64,000 bases of DNA from Tersicoccus mangrovi (lineage in GTDB: Bacteria; Actinomycetota; Actinomycetes; Actinomycetales; Micrococcaceae). Positions within the stretch are counted from its first letter, which is position 1, and the number at the start of each line of letters is the position of its first letter. Position numbers and translations under genes: made by a program. Shown piece by piece: positions 8,363 to 16,988 of this stretch. Location: the NCBI RefSeq assembly GCF_036881825.1, contig NZ_JBAJMW010000004.1:428622-492621 (forward strand), read 5' to 3'. The notes below the pieces were generated by a model. The model saw nothing but the letters and a program-made list of their open reading frames with translations, was not told the DNA's origin and did no database searches.

Positions 8363-8878
8363 TCAGTCGAGGAAGGCGATGGGCGGCAGGTTGGGGTGCG
8401 CCGCGACGGCGGTCGTGAGCACCTGGACGAACTGCCGGTAGTCGGCCTCCATCGTCTCGTCGGTCGCGGTGGCGCCGAGGCGGTAGACGACCCGGTGCTC
8501 GTCGAGCGGGGTGAGGACGAGGCGGCGCCGGGAGGGCCTGCCGCGGTCGGAGGGGGTGACGGCGACGGACTGCAGGTCCGTGAAGGAGTAGTAGGTCTCC
8601 CCCATCCAGATGCCGCGCGTGTCGACGGTGACGCGCGCGGGGGTGCTGCGCAGGTCGAACAGGCGCGTGGCGAGCACGATGAGGGCGATCGCGGAGAAGA
8701 ACATGCCCGTGCCGAGCGCCATGACGAGGAACGAGCTGTGCCCGGGCCCGGCGAGTTCGTCGCCCAGCAGCAGGGCGAGGACGATGAAGCTCGCCAGGAT
8801 GCCCGCGCACACGAGCACCGCCACCGCGAACTGGCGGCGGACGCGTCGTCGGTTGAGCCCGAAGCTCACCGACGCCAC
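8363..8878 (-). CDS. Two-helix membrane protein with PH-like cytosolic domain
   Basis: 171-aa protein not assigned to a named family. A basic N terminus (RRRVRRQ) is followed by two predicted membrane helices, about residues 16-38 and 50-70. The rest is a soluble beta-rich domain, about residues 75-150, containing VTVDTRGIWMGETYYSFTDLQSVAV. That pattern resembles bacterial PH (DUF304-type) domains. It follows rluD on the same strand by 9 bp and is likely cotranscribed with lspA-rluD. The function is unknown; a role at the membrane is all the sequence supports. Confidence 0.75.
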   Translation of the reverse strand: MASVSFGLNRRRVRRQFAVAVLVCAGILASFIVLALLLGDELAGPGHSSFLVMALGTGMFFSAIALIVLATRLFDLRSTPARVTVDTRGIWMGETYYSFTDLQSVAVTPSDRGRPSRRRLVLTPLDEHRVVYRLGATATDETMEADYRQFVQVLTTAVAAHPNLPPIAFLD

Positions 8879-8887
8879 GGCGTCACC

Positions 8888-9826
8888 TCAGGGATGGTCA
8901 CGGAGCGCGTCCAGGGCGTACTGCAGGTCGGGGGCGTAGGGACTCTCGAAGCTGACCGGCTCACCCGTGCGCGGGTCCTCGAAGCCGAGGCGGCGGGCGT
9001 GCAGCCACTGCCGGGTCAGCCCGAGCTCGGCCGCGAGCCGCGGGTCCGCCCCGTAGGTCAGGTCGCCGACGCACGGATGGCGCAGGGCCGAGACGTGCAC
9101 GCGGATCTGGTGGGTGCGCCCCGTCTCCAGGTGCACCTCGAGGAGGGTGGCCCGGCCGAACGCCTCGAGGGTCTCGTAGTGGGTGACGGACGGCCGCCCG
9201 TCGGAGATGACCGCGAACTTCCAGTCGTGGCCCGGGTGCCGGCCGATCGGCGCGTCGACGGTCCCGGCCATGGGGTCGGGCAGGCCCTGGACGAGCGCGT
9301 GATACACCTTCTCGACCGTGCGCTCCTTGAACGCGCGCTTGAGCCGGGTGTACGCGTGCTCGGTCTTGGCGACGACCATGACGCCGGAGGTGCCGACGTC
9401 GAGCCGGTGGACGATGCCCGCCCGCTCCGGCGCGCCCGAGGTGGAGATCCGGTAGCCGGCCGCGGCCAGGCCGCCGACGACGGTGGGCCCGACCCAGCCG
9501 GGTGAGGGGTGCGCCGCGACGCCGGGAGGCTTGTCGACGACGACGTAGTCGTCCGTGTCGGCGATGATGCCCATCGTGTCGATCGCCTCGGGCCGGATGG
9601 CCGTGGCGTCATCGCGCTCCGGCACGGTGACCTCGATGGTCTGGCCGCCCGTGAGCCGGTCCGACTTGGCGAGGGGGTGGCCGCCGCGGCGGATGTGGCC
9701 GCCGGCGAACAGGCCGGCAGCGGCGGAGCGGGAGATGCCGAGCAGGGCGGAGACGACGGCGTCGGCCCGTTCGGCGTCGACGTCGGCCGGGATGCGGACC
9801 GGGGTCGGGGTCAGGTCGGCGCTCAC
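8888..9826 (-). CDS. rluD: RluA-family 23S rRNA pseudouridine synthase (RluD-like)
   Basis: 312-aa pseudouridine synthase that isomerises specific uridines in 23S rRNA. An S4 RNA-binding domain covers about residues 10-65 (SRSAAAGLFAGGHIRRGG). The catalytic domain has DDYVVVDKPPGVAAHPSPGW and the active-site motif GIVHRLDVGTSGVMVVAKT, with the catalytic Asp in HRLD. It ends with the ETGRTHQIRVH signature. The start is GTG 9826, overlapping the lspA stop as GTGA, so translation is coupled. The lspA-rluD pair is conserved widely in bacteria. The exact uridine target is inferred from the family only. Confidence 0.95.
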   Translation of the reverse strand: MSADLTPTPVRIPADVDAERADAVVSALLGISRSAAAGLFAGGHIRRGGHPLAKSDRLTGGQTIEVTVPERDDATAIRPEAIDTMGIIADTDDYVVVDKPPGVAAHPSPGWVGPTVVGGLAAAGYRISTSGAPERAGIVHRLDVGTSGVMVVAKTEHAYTRLKRAFKERTVEKVYHALVQGLPDPMAGTVDAPIGRHPGHDWKFAVISDGRPSVTHYETLEAFGRATLLEVHLETGRTHQIRVHVSALRHPCVGDLTYGADPRLAAELGLTRQWLHARRLGFEDPRTGEPVSFESPYAPDLQYALDALRDHP

Positions 9827-10527
9827 CGCAGCCGTCCCGGGCCGTCCTCGGCGGTGGTGTCGGCGGCGGTCGCGTCGGTGTCGAGGTCGGTGCGCTTCTC
9901 CCTCGCGGTCTCGCGCTGCCCCGAGATGCCGATGCTGAGCAGGGTCAGCACGCACAGGGTGATGACGCCGCCGACGATGGCCGAGTCGGCCATGTTGAAG
10001 ATCGCGAAGTTCGGCAGGGCGATGAAGTCGATGACGTGGCCAACCCCGAAGCCGGGATCCCGGAACAGCCGGTCGGTGAGGTTGCCGAGGGTGCCGCCGA
10101 GCAGCAGGCCGAGCGCGATCGCCCACCACCAGGAGGCGACCCGGCGGACGAGCACGGTCAGGACGAAGAGGGCGACGGCGACCATGATCAGGGTGAACAC
10201 CCAGGTGTGGCCCTCGCCGAAGGAGAACGCCGCTCCGGAGTTGCGGATGAAGTGCCAGCGCAGCAGCGGTGGCAGGACGGGGGTGACCTGGCCCTCCGTC
10301 ATGGTCGAGAGCACCCAGAGCTTCGTCGACTGGTCGAGCACCCAGGCGAAGGCCGCGCAGGCGAGCAGCAGCACGACGTATCCGGCGCGGCGCCGCCGCA
10401 ACGGGGCGGCCGACGAGCGTGTCGCGGTGTCACCGGGCTCGCCGGGGGCATCGGCGACGGACGTCACGGGCGGGGTGGCCGCCTCCGGTGCGGGAGCGGT
10501 CGTGCGGGCGTCGTCGCCGTCGTTCAT
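9823..10527 (-). CDS. lspA: Lipoprotein signal peptidase (signal peptidase II)
   Basis: LspA is the inner-membrane aspartyl protease that cleaves prolipoprotein signal peptides after lipid modification. Four membrane helices are visible. The catalytic aspartates are D152 (GNLTDRLF) and D181 (FNMADSAI), with the conserved NSGAAFSF segment near residue 96. The protein has a 45-residue polar N-terminal extension and an acidic C-terminal tail, giving 234 aa against about 160-200 in the family. The ribosome site at ATG 10527 is weak, so a later start is possible. It heads the lspA-rluD unit, separated from divIVA by a strong terminator. Confidence 0.96.
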   Translation of the reverse strand: MNDGDDARTTAPAPEAATPPVTSVADAPGEPGDTATRSSAAPLRRRRAGYVVLLLACAAFAWVLDQSTKLWVLSTMTEGQVTPVLPPLLRWHFIRNSGAAFSFGEGHTWVFTLIMVAVALFVLTVLVRRVASWWWAIALGLLLGGTLGNLTDRLFRDPGFGVGHVIDFIALPNFAIFNMADSAIVGGVITLCVLTLLSIGISGQRETAREKRTDLDTDATAADTTAEDGPGRLR

Positions 10528-10650
10528 GATGCTGCTGTTCCTCGTGGTGATGGTGGGATCCGGACCGGGGAAGCGCAGACGGCGCAGCCGATGGCGGGGC
10601 GGACGGACCGCCCCGGCACCGGCCGCGCCGGGTGCTGGTCGGCCGGACCG

Positions 10651-10677
10651 CCGGTCGGGACGTGACGTCCCGACCGG
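10651..10677 (-). terminator. Terminator downstream of divIVA
   Basis: CCGGTCGGGACG, loop TGA, CGTCCCGACCGG: a perfect 12-bp stem, 38-64 nt beyond the divIVA stop. It probably closes the dcw transcript ahead of lspA. Confidence 0.75.
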
Positions 10678-10714
10678 CCGATCGCGACCGGATGCCGGAT
10701 CAGGCAGAGTCGGC

Positions 10715-11626
10715 TCAGGCGTTGTCGGAGCGATGCTCGACGGAGCCGGTGGTCTGCAGGTCGTGCAGCTGGGACTCGATGTACTCCTTCAGCCGCGAGC
10801 GGTAGTCGCGCTCGAACCCGCGCAGCTGCTCGACTTGGCGCTCGAGGTCCGACTTCTGGTGCTCGAGGTCGGTCAGCGTCTTGGTGCGGTGCGCCTCGGC
10901 GTCGCTCACCATGGACTCCGCCTTGCTCTGCGCCTCGGCGATGATGCTGTCGCGCTGCTCGATGCCCGAGTTGACGTACTCGTCGTGGATGCGCTGCGCC
11001 ATGGCGAGCAGGCCGGCGGCGTTGTCGGCGGCCGGCGTCGTGCCCTGCGCGGACGTCAGGCCGGCGGCGGCCGTGGCCGGAGTGCCGGAGGTGGCCGGGA
11101 CGGCGGTGTCGGCGGCGGCATCCACCCCGGGGGTCGGCGTGCCGGTCGTCGTGGTCTCATCCACGGCGTCGGTGCGCGACTGGTCGGTGCGCGCGTCGGC
11201 GCCCTGGCTATCGGTGCTGTGAGCGTCCGTGCTGTCCGTGTCGGTGGCGTGCGCGGCATCGCTCGACGTCGGGTCAGCGGTGCCGGCGTCGCCGGTCGCG
11301 TCCGTGCCGCTCACGGCCGGGGACGCAGCGGTCTCCGTGCCGGACTCGCCGGTGGCCGGGGCCGCGGCCCCGGAGGTCGCGGCGGGGGTGCCCGTCGCGG
11401 CGGCGTCACCGGCCGTGGCGGGTCGGATGCTCGTGTGGCCGTCGCCGCTCGCACCGCTCTCGTGGCGGGCGAGGCGCTGGCGCAGCTCGTCGTTCTCCTG
11501 GTTCAGCCGGCGCAGTTCCACGACGACCTCGTCCAGGAAGTCGTCGACCTCGTCCTGGTCGTAGCCCTCGCGGAACTTGGTGGGCTGGAAACGCTTGTTG
11601 ACAACGTCCTCGGGCGTCAGAGCCAT
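10715..11626 (-). CDS. divIVA: DivIVA/Wag31 polar growth protein
   Basis: Coiled-coil scaffold that binds negatively curved membrane at poles and septa and directs cell-wall synthesis. The N-terminal membrane-binding DivIVA domain is intact (residues 1-50; LTPEDVVNKRFQPTKFREGYD then DEVDDFLDEVV). A long coiled coil occupies about residues 215-295. Between them, about residues 55-205, lies a low-complexity linker rich in Ala, Thr, Asp and Ser. Actinobacterial Wag31 is phosphorylated in this linker by PknA/PknB-type kinases; whether that holds here is not visible. At 303 aa it is a little longer than Wag31 of mycobacteria. It is the last gene of the dcw cluster before the terminator. Confidence 0.96.
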   Translation of the reverse strand: MALTPEDVVNKRFQPTKFREGYDQDEVDDFLDEVVVELRRLNQENDELRQRLARHESGASGDGHTSIRPATAGDAAATGTPAATSGAAAPATGESGTETAASPAVSGTDATGDAGTADPTSSDAAHATDTDSTDAHSTDSQGADARTDQSRTDAVDETTTTGTPTPGVDAAADTAVPATSGTPATAAAGLTSAQGTTPAADNAAGLLAMAQRIHDEYVNSGIEQRDSIIAEAQSKAESMVSDAEAHRTKTLTDLEHQKSDLERQVEQLRGFERDYRSRLKEYIESQLHDLQTTGSVEHRSDNA

Positions 11627-11861
11627 CAGGTCACCTCACTTGTTCGATGTTCGATCTCGTGTCGACCCGGCCCGCGACGGCCCGGGGGCGTGGCAGCGGG
11701 CCCCCGGTGGACACGGCGGCCATCTGACCACTGTACGCGAGGGACCGGACGGGAAGCGCCCGCCACGACGGGCCGGAGCGGACATCGTCGATCGCCGTCG
11801 ATCGGGTCGACGCGATGGACGGACGACGGTCGAGGCGACGGCGGGGACGCCGCCGGGCCCG

Positions 11862-12161
11862 TCAGGCGAAGGAGGCGGCGAGACCCGAGGTGATGCTCAT
11901 GAGGATGCCCGTGACGAGTAGCAGGATGAGGAACCCGAGGTCGAGGGAGACGGCTCCCAGCCGCAGCGGCGGGATCGTGCGCCGCAGCCACTTCACCGGC
12001 GGGTCGGTCACCGTGTAGATGAACGTGGCGAGCACGAGGGCCGCACCCTGGGGGCGCCAGCCGCGCGCGAACATCTGCACCCAGTCGTACACGAGGCGGA
12101 TGAACAGGCTCACCACGAACAGCATCAGGAGGACCCAGATCACTCCGAAGACCAGACTCAC
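11862..12161 (-). CDS. YggT family membrane protein
   Basis: 99-aa protein with two predicted membrane helices, at about residues 3-25 and 70-95, and the family sequence FIYTVTDPPVKWLRRTIPP between them. YggT proteins are conserved next to sepF and divIVA in Gram-positive dcw clusters. Their molecular function is not settled, though links to envelope or osmotic homeostasis have been proposed. The gene sits 106 bp after sepF and 235 bp before divIVA on the same strand. Confidence 0.88.
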   Translation of the reverse strand: MSLVFGVIWVLLMLFVVSLFIRLVYDWVQMFARGWRPQGAALVLATFIYTVTDPPVKWLRRTIPPLRLGAVSLDLGFLILLLVTGILMSITSGLAASFA

Positions 12162-12267
12162 GTCAGGCGCACATCCCTCATTGCTCGCGTACCGGTGGCG
12201 TGGAGTCTACCGGCTCTGCCGGGGCGGAGCCGGTGTCCACCCTGGTGGTCGGCTCCGCGCGACAGGC

Positions 12268-12774
12268 TCAGCTCTGGTTGAAGAAACCCGCGGCGGTGGT
12301 GTCCTGCGGCTTCTTCTCCTCGCCGAGGACCTCGACGTAGGACGGGGTGAGCAGGAAGACCTTGCTGGTGACCCGCTCGATGCTGCCGTGCAGACCGAAG
12401 ACGAGGCCGGCGGAGAAGTCGACCAGGCGCTTGGCGTCGGACTCCCCCATGTCGGTGACGTTCATGATGACGGGGATGCCGTCGCGGAAGCTCTCGCCGA
12501 TGACCTTCGCGTCGTTGTACGAGCGCGGGTGGACCGTGGTGATCTGGTGCAACTCGGTGCTCTCCTCGCGAGACGACGTGGCCCGCTTGATGGGCGTGAC
12601 CGGCGCACGGTAGTCGTCGCTGCCGGGGACGGGGCGCGGGGCTTCCCGTCGCGTCTCGCGCTCGGGCTGCTCGTAGGCGGTCTCCTGACGCTGCACCGGG
12701 GCAGGCGCGTCGTAGTCCTCATCGCCGTCGGCAAGTCCGAGGTAGACCATTGCCTTCCGCATCGTCCCGGCCAT
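12268..12774 (-). CDS. sepF: Cell division protein SepF
   Basis: SepF is the membrane anchor of FtsZ in actinobacteria, which lack FtsA. The N-terminal amphipathic membrane-targeting helix (MAGTMRKAMVYLGL) is followed by an acidic/variable linker to about residue 75. The SepF domain (about residues 78-168) contains TVHPRSYNDAKVIGESFRDGIPVIMNVTDM and FSAGLVFGLHGSIERV. Two ATGs are in frame, at 12780 and 12774. The ribosome site GGGAG ends 1 nt before the first and 7 nt before the second, so 12774 is chosen (168 aa). It lies between yggS and yggT, the usual place. Confidence 0.96.
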   Translation of the reverse strand: MAGTMRKAMVYLGLADGDEDYDAPAPVQRQETAYEQPERETRREAPRPVPGSDDYRAPVTPIKRATSSREESTELHQITTVHPRSYNDAKVIGESFRDGIPVIMNVTDMGESDAKRLVDFSAGLVFGLHGSIERVTSKVFLLTPSYVEVLGEEKKPQDTTAAGFFNQS

Positions 12775-12893
12775 GAACATCTCCCTTGTGCGTCGTGCGC
12801 GTCGATCCGTGGACCCGCTCCGGTCGGCGCCGTCCCCGGTGGTTCCCGGTCTTCACCGGGCTGGGGGGCTGGAGTGGGTTGCTGTCTAGGACG

Positions 12894-13706
12894 CTACCCC
12901 ACGGCCGGACGCGGGCCGAGAACATCCGAGCCGACACGCAGGTGTGTCGCCCCGTGCGCGATGGCGCTCTCCAGGTCCGCGCTCATGCCCGCCGAGATGC
13001 CGTCCGCGGACGGGTGCGCGGCGCGCAGATCTGCCGCGATCCGGGCGAGTCGGGCGAAGGCGGCGTCGGGGTCGGCGCCCCGCGGCGCGACCGCCATGAC
13101 CCCCGCGACGGTCAAGCCGTCCGTGGCGGCGATCGCGTCGGCCAGCGACACGACGTCGGCCGGCGCGGCGCCGCCCCGGCCCCCCGTCGCACCACTGTCG
13201 GGATCGCCACCGGCAGCGTCGTCCAGGTCCACCTGCACCCAGCACGCCAGCGGCCCCAGCTCGGCCGGCCGGTGGTCGGCGACGGCTCGGCCGAGCGCAC
13301 GGACGAGCGAGGAACGGTCGACCGAGTGCACGCTGCGGGCGTAGTGGACCACGGACTTCGCCTTGTTGCTCTGCAGTTGGCCGATGAAGTGCCAGCGCAG
13401 GTCCCCTGCATCACTCGATGCGGCGCTGTTCGCTGCCGCGCCGTTCGATGCCGCCGTGGCGGCAGCCGCCTTCGCGGCGGCCTCCTGGTCCCGGTTCTCC
13501 CCCACGTCACGCACACCGAGCCCGGCCAGGCGCAGGACGTCCTCGACCGGGAAGAACTTCGTCACGACGATGAGGTGGGGGCGATCCGCGCGGCCGGCGT
13601 CGGCGGTGGCCCGGTCGATCCGGGCGTCGACCGCCGCGAGCCGGGCCCGCAGGTCCCCGGTGCGCTCGTCTGGACTCGACGACGAGGGGTCCGGGGACGA
13701 GGTCAC
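12894..13706 (-). CDS. yggS: YggS/PROSC-family PLP homeostasis protein
   Basis: 270-aa pyridoxal-phosphate-binding protein with an alanine-racemase-like barrel but no known catalysis; the family buffers PLP and affects amino-acid metabolism. The PLP lysine lies in HLIVVTKFFPVEDV near residue 51. Further landmarks are GVRDVGENRDQEAAAK, WHFIGQLQSNKAK and VHSVDRSSLV. Two low-complexity Ala/Gly-rich inserts sit at about residues 80-100 and 160-180. It starts at GTG 13706, which overlaps the ylmD stop as GTGA. Position between ylmD and sepF is standard for Gram-positive dcw clusters. Confidence 0.94.
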   Translation of the reverse strand: MTSSPDPSSSSPDERTGDLRARLAAVDARIDRATADAGRADRPHLIVVTKFFPVEDVLRLAGLGVRDVGENRDQEAAAKAAAATAASNGAAANSAASSDAGDLRWHFIGQLQSNKAKSVVHYARSVHSVDRSSLVRALGRAVADHRPAELGPLACWVQVDLDDAAGGDPDSGATGGRGGAAPADVVSLADAIAATDGLTVAGVMAVAPRGADPDAAFARLARIAADLRAAHPSADGISAGMSADLESAIAHGATHLRVGSDVLGPRPAVG

Positions 13707-14410
13707 GGCGCCACGTGCCAGACCAGGCCCGCGGTCCGGCCGGTGGCCTGGTCCCGGCGATAGGAGAAGAGGTCCTCGGTCTCCCGCGTGCACCCGGGCA
13801 CCACGGTCACCTCGACGCCGGCCTCCCTGAGCTGGCGCTCGAGCCCGGCGCGCAGGTCGAGACCGGCGGTGCCCTCGCGGGTCGTCGAGGCCGAGCCCGG
13901 CAGCACGGCGTCGACCTCGGCGCGCATGTCGCCGGGCACCTCGTAGCAGGCGCCGCAGATGGCCGGGCCGAGCCAGGCACGGATCCGCTCGCCGCCGTCG
14001 GCACGAAGCGCGCGCACGGTGGCGGTCGCGATACCGCCGGCGGCACCGCGCCGGCCGGCGTGGGCGACCGCCGTCGCCGTCGTGCCGTCCGGCCGGTCGG
14101 CGACCATGACGATCGGTACGCAGTCGGCGACGAGGACGGCCAGGGCGCTCGCCCCGGCGGCGTCGACGAGCGCATCGGCGACGGGCACGCCCGGGGCCTC
14201 CGTGACGCCGAGGCGGTGCACGGCCGTGCCGTGCACCTGGTGCATGAAGCGCAGTGACCCGCGGGTCACGCCCATCTCCGCGAGCAGCGCGGCGCGGTTC
14301 CGGGCCACCGCCGCGGGGTCGCCCCCGAGACGGCTGGCCAGGTTGCCGGCACCGGCATCGGTGAACCCGATCCAGGTGCCGGCCGCGACCTGCTCGCGGT
14401 GATGGAACAT
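13703..14410 (-). CDS. Laccase-domain purine nucleoside phosphorylase (YlmD/YfiH)
   Basis: 235-aa member of the multicopper-oxidase-fold YfiH/YlmD family. Members act as purine nucleoside phosphorylase/adenosine deaminase, and older annotation calls them polyphenol oxidase. The zinc-site residues are in FMHQVHGTAVH, VADCVPIVM and the central HAGRRGAAGGI; GPAICGACYEVP carries the conserved Cys. The frame is open upstream into ftsZ, but M-F-H-H-R at 14410 is the first Met after the ftsZ stop and fits family length. The ribosome site is poor, so expression may depend on coupling to ftsZ, which ends 8 nt before. Confidence 0.9.
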   Translation of the reverse strand: MFHHREQVAAGTWIGFTDAGAGNLASRLGGDPAAVARNRAALLAEMGVTRGSLRFMHQVHGTAVHRLGVTEAPGVPVADALVDAAGASALAVLVADCVPIVMVADRPDGTTATAVAHAGRRGAAGGIATATVRALRADGGERIRAWLGPAICGACYEVPGDMRAEVDAVLPGSASTTREGTAGLDLRAGLERQLREAGVEVTVVPGCTRETEDLFSYRRDQATGRTAGLVWHVAP

Positions 14411-14417
14411 GGCGGGA

Positions 14418-15815
14418 CTACTTGAGGAAGTCCGGCACGTCCAGGTCGTCACCGCGGCGCCCGACCTGACCGGGGCCCGGCTCGACGACGGCCGGCAGTT
14501 CCTCGTAGCCCGCGTCGTCGCGCGAGGACGATCGGTCGGCGCCGTTCTGGCCGGAGGCGGACGAGCCGGAACCGTTCGAGCCGACACCGTCCGGCGCGTA
14601 GGCGGGAACCGGCTCCTGGCCGCCGTCACGGTAACCGTTGCCCTGGCCGTAGCCGTTCTGGCCGTAACCACCCTGACCGCTCGGCGCGGGGGCCGGACGC
14701 TCGGGGGCGGCCGGACGGGACGAGGGACGCGAGGGAGCCGGGCGGTTGCCGCCGGCGGGACGGGACTGGCCACCCTGGCCGCCCTGGCCGGCGCTGCGGG
14801 ACTGGCCTGCGCCGGCACCGATCTGGCTGGCCGCGTAGGCCGCGGAGGCGGCGCGGTCGTCGTCGTTGTCCGGGCTGTCGAAACCGGCGGCGATGACGGT
14901 GACGCGGGCCTCGTCGCCGAGGGCGTCGTCGATCACGGCGCCGAAGATGATGTTGGCCTCCGGGTGCGCGACCTCCTGCACCAGGCGGGCGGCCTCGTTG
15001 ATCTCGAACAGGCCGAGGTCGGAGCCACCCTGGATGGAGAGCAGGACGCCGTAGGCGCCGTCGATCGAGGCCTCCAGCAGCGGGGAGGCGATGGCCAGCT
15101 CGGCGGCCTTGACCGCGCGGTCCTCGCCGCGGGCCGAGCCGATGCCCATGAGGGCGGAGCCCGCACCCTGCATGACCGACTTGACGTCGGCGAAGTCGAG
15201 GTTGATCAGACCCGGGGTCGTGATCAGGTCGGTGATGCCCTGGACACCGGAGAGCAGCACCTGGTCGGCGGAACGGAACGCGTCGAGCATGGAGACGTTG
15301 CGGTCGCTGATGGACAGCAGCCGGTCGTTCGGGATCACGATGAGCGTGTCGACCTCGTCGCGAAGCGTGTCGATGCCGGACTCGGCCTGGTTGGAGCGGC
15401 GACGGCCCTCGAACGTGAAGGGGCGGGTGACGACGCCGATGGTCAGGGCGCCGAGGCCGCGGGCGATGCGGGCGACGACCGGGGCGCCACCTGTGCCGGT
15501 GCCACCACCCTCACCGGCGGTCACGAAGACCATGTCGGCGCCCTTGAGGACTTCCTCGATCTCCTCGGCGTGGTCCTCCGCGGCCTTGCGGCCGACCTCC
15601 GGATCCGCGCCGGCACCGAGGCCGCGGGTCAGCTCCCGCCCGACGTCGAGCTTGACGTCGGCGTCGCTCATCAGCAGGGCCTGCGCGTCGGTGTTGATGG
15701 CGATGAACTCGACACCGCGCAATCCCACCTCGATCATCCGGTTCACGGCGTTGACTCCGCCGCCGCCGATACCGACGACCTTGATGACGGCCAGGTAGTT
15801 CTGAGGTGCTGCCAC
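14418..15815 (-). CDS. ftsZ: Cell division protein FtsZ
   Basis: Tubulin-like GTPase that forms the Z ring. The GTP-binding core includes IGGGGVNAVNRM (residues 17-28) and the tubulin signature GGGTGTGG (103-110), followed by the T7 synergy-loop segment GLINLDFADVKSVM near 205-215. The core ends at about residue 315. A 140-residue linker follows, rich in Gly, Asn, Gln, Ser and Pro with GYGQNGYGQGNGY-like repetition. The conserved C-terminal peptide DDLDVPDFLK contacts SepF. The 465-aa length is long because of the linker. A 300-bp region upstream holds a palindromic operator candidate. Confidence 0.98.
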   Translation of the reverse strand: MAAPQNYLAVIKVVGIGGGGVNAVNRMIEVGLRGVEFIAINTDAQALLMSDADVKLDVGRELTRGLGAGADPEVGRKAAEDHAEEIEEVLKGADMVFVTAGEGGGTGTGGAPVVARIARGLGALTIGVVTRPFTFEGRRRSNQAESGIDTLRDEVDTLIVIPNDRLLSISDRNVSMLDAFRSADQVLLSGVQGITDLITTPGLINLDFADVKSVMQGAGSALMGIGSARGEDRAVKAAELAIASPLLEASIDGAYGVLLSIQGGSDLGLFEINEAARLVQEVAHPEANIIFGAVIDDALGDEARVTVIAAGFDSPDNDDDRAASAAYAASQIGAGAGQSRSAGQGGQGGQSRPAGGNRPAPSRPSSRPAAPERPAPAPSGQGGYGQNGYGQGNGYRDGGQEPVPAYAPDGVGSNGSGSSASGQNGADRSSSRDDAGYEELPAVVEPGPGQVGRRGDDLDVPDFLK

Positions 15816-16115
15816 GTTCTCGATCCCTTGTTCGTTCGTTCCTCGCCGTGCCGGACGCTGCGGTCCGGTGCCTGGCCTTGCGGGTGGTCCCTCACCGGTG
15901 CGTGAGGTCCCTCAACTGCTCAGGGCCACGACTGCGCCTCCATGCTCGCACGGGGGTCGAGTGCGACACGAAGCCGAAGTCCGTGACCTTAACCCTCAGG
16001 TTGAGGGTTAGAGTTATGTCAAGTACGACGTCGTGAAGAACGGTAGGCGGTGGCCCCGCCGGGAGCAAACAACGTCGTCGGCGTGTCCGGTATCGGTGCG
16101 CGGCGCGACTTCCGG
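15816..16115 (-). promoter_or_regulatory. ftsZ leader and promoter region
   Basis: This 300-bp gap between ftsQ and ftsZ has no credible gene. It contains a minus-strand TTGACA (16022-16017), a perfect 9-bp palindrome at 15990-16010, and TAAGGT (15991-15986). Separate ftsZ promoters inside dcw clusters are usual in actinobacteria. Confidence 0.55.
15990..16010 (-). promoter_or_regulatory. Palindromic operator candidate upstream of ftsZ
   Basis: TAACCCTCA, GGT, TGAGGGTTA is a perfect 9-bp inverted repeat, 175 bp before the ftsZ ATG. It sits between a TTGACA and a TAAGGT element. Long palindromes between promoter elements are typical of MerR-type activators; an orthologue of FtsR, a MerR regulator of ftsZ in Corynebacterium glutamicum, is encoded at 54504-55253. 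The link is inference. Confidence 0.55.
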
Positions 16116-16988
16116 TCAGCGGGTGACGGGGCGCGACGGGGTGCTGACGTCGTAGACCTGCACGGCCGGCGTGTCCGGATCCTGCGGGCGCGCGATCAGC
16201 GCCGCGAGCACCTTGGCCTTGAGCTCGCGCTGGGAGGAGTTGCCCCAGATGACCTTCTTGCCGTCCTGCAGGGTCAGCGCCACGGAGTCGACGGAGGTCG
16301 CGGAGGCGTGCTCCATCTTGGCGAGCACGTCCGCGGGCAGCGCGGCGAGCACCGCGGTGATGGCGCGGAACACGTCCTTGCCGATGACGGCGGTGCCGCC
16401 GTCGATGATCGGCAGCGACACCGTCGACCGGTCCGTGGCGGTGGCGAGCTGGGTGCCGTTCTGGTCGATCAGGAGGTAGTTGCCGCCCTCCTTGAGGATG
16501 GCCACCGGAGTGCGCTCGTGGATGGTCACGGCGAGGGTCGACGGCGGACGCGCCTCGACGGAGACGTCCTCGACGGCGGGCATCGACGCGAGCCGCTTGC
16601 GCACCTCGTCGCGGGAGATCTGCGGCAGCGGGGTGCCCTGCAGCGACGACAGCGCGTCGGTGACGGCCCGGGTCGTGGTCAGTCGGTTGCCGGCGACGCT
16701 GACGTGGCGCATCGCGAGCAGCGGCGAGAAGACGAGCACGGCGATCAGGGCGGCGACGACGACGACCGTCGCGGCGACGCCGATCAGCCAGGCGCGGCGC
16801 CGGTGACGCCGGTGGGTGCGCGGGAAGTCGAGCACCGTCGACCCGTCCGCGCCGGGGCGGTCCTCGAGCAGCACGGAGCTGGGCCGTTCGGGTTCGAGCA
16901 GGCTCACCTTGCCGGTCGAGCCGACGCGGATCTCCGAGCGGTACGGGCCGGACTCGCGGTCCCGGTCGCGCGGGCTGCGGTCACTCAT
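16116..16988 (-). CDS. ftsQ: Cell division protein FtsQ
   Basis: Bitopic divisome protein of 290 aa. It has a basic cytosolic N terminus of about 65 residues ending RRHRRRAWL, one membrane helix (about residues 67-92), then a POTRA domain (MRHVSVAGNRLTTTRAVTDAL) and the beta-domain FtsQ core. FtsQ bridges FtsL and other septal proteins and regulates FtsWI. The ATG at 16988 overlaps the murC stop by 8 nt. It follows murC and precedes ftsZ, the conserved order. Confidence 0.95.
   Translation of the reverse strand: MSDRSPRDRDRESGPYRSEIRVGSTGKVSLLEPERPSSVLLEDRPGADGSTVLDFPRTHRRHRRRAWLIGVAATVVVVAALIAVLVFSPLLAMRHVSVAGNRLTTTRAVTDALSSLQGTPLPQISRDEVRKRLASMPAVEDVSVEARPPSTLAVTIHERTPVAILKEGGNYLLIDQNGTQLATATDRSTVSLPIIDGGTAVIGKDVFRAITAVLAALPADVLAKMEHASATSVDSVALTLQDGKKVIWGNSSQRELKAKVLAALIARPQDPDTPAVQVYDVSTPSRPVTR

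Noticed and set aside
6188..9505. 1105-residue open frame on the plus strand opposite dnaE1
   Set aside because: Antisense shadow of a strongly GC3-biased gene; the translation is Gly/Val/Arg-rich without family motifs, while dnaE1 is certain.
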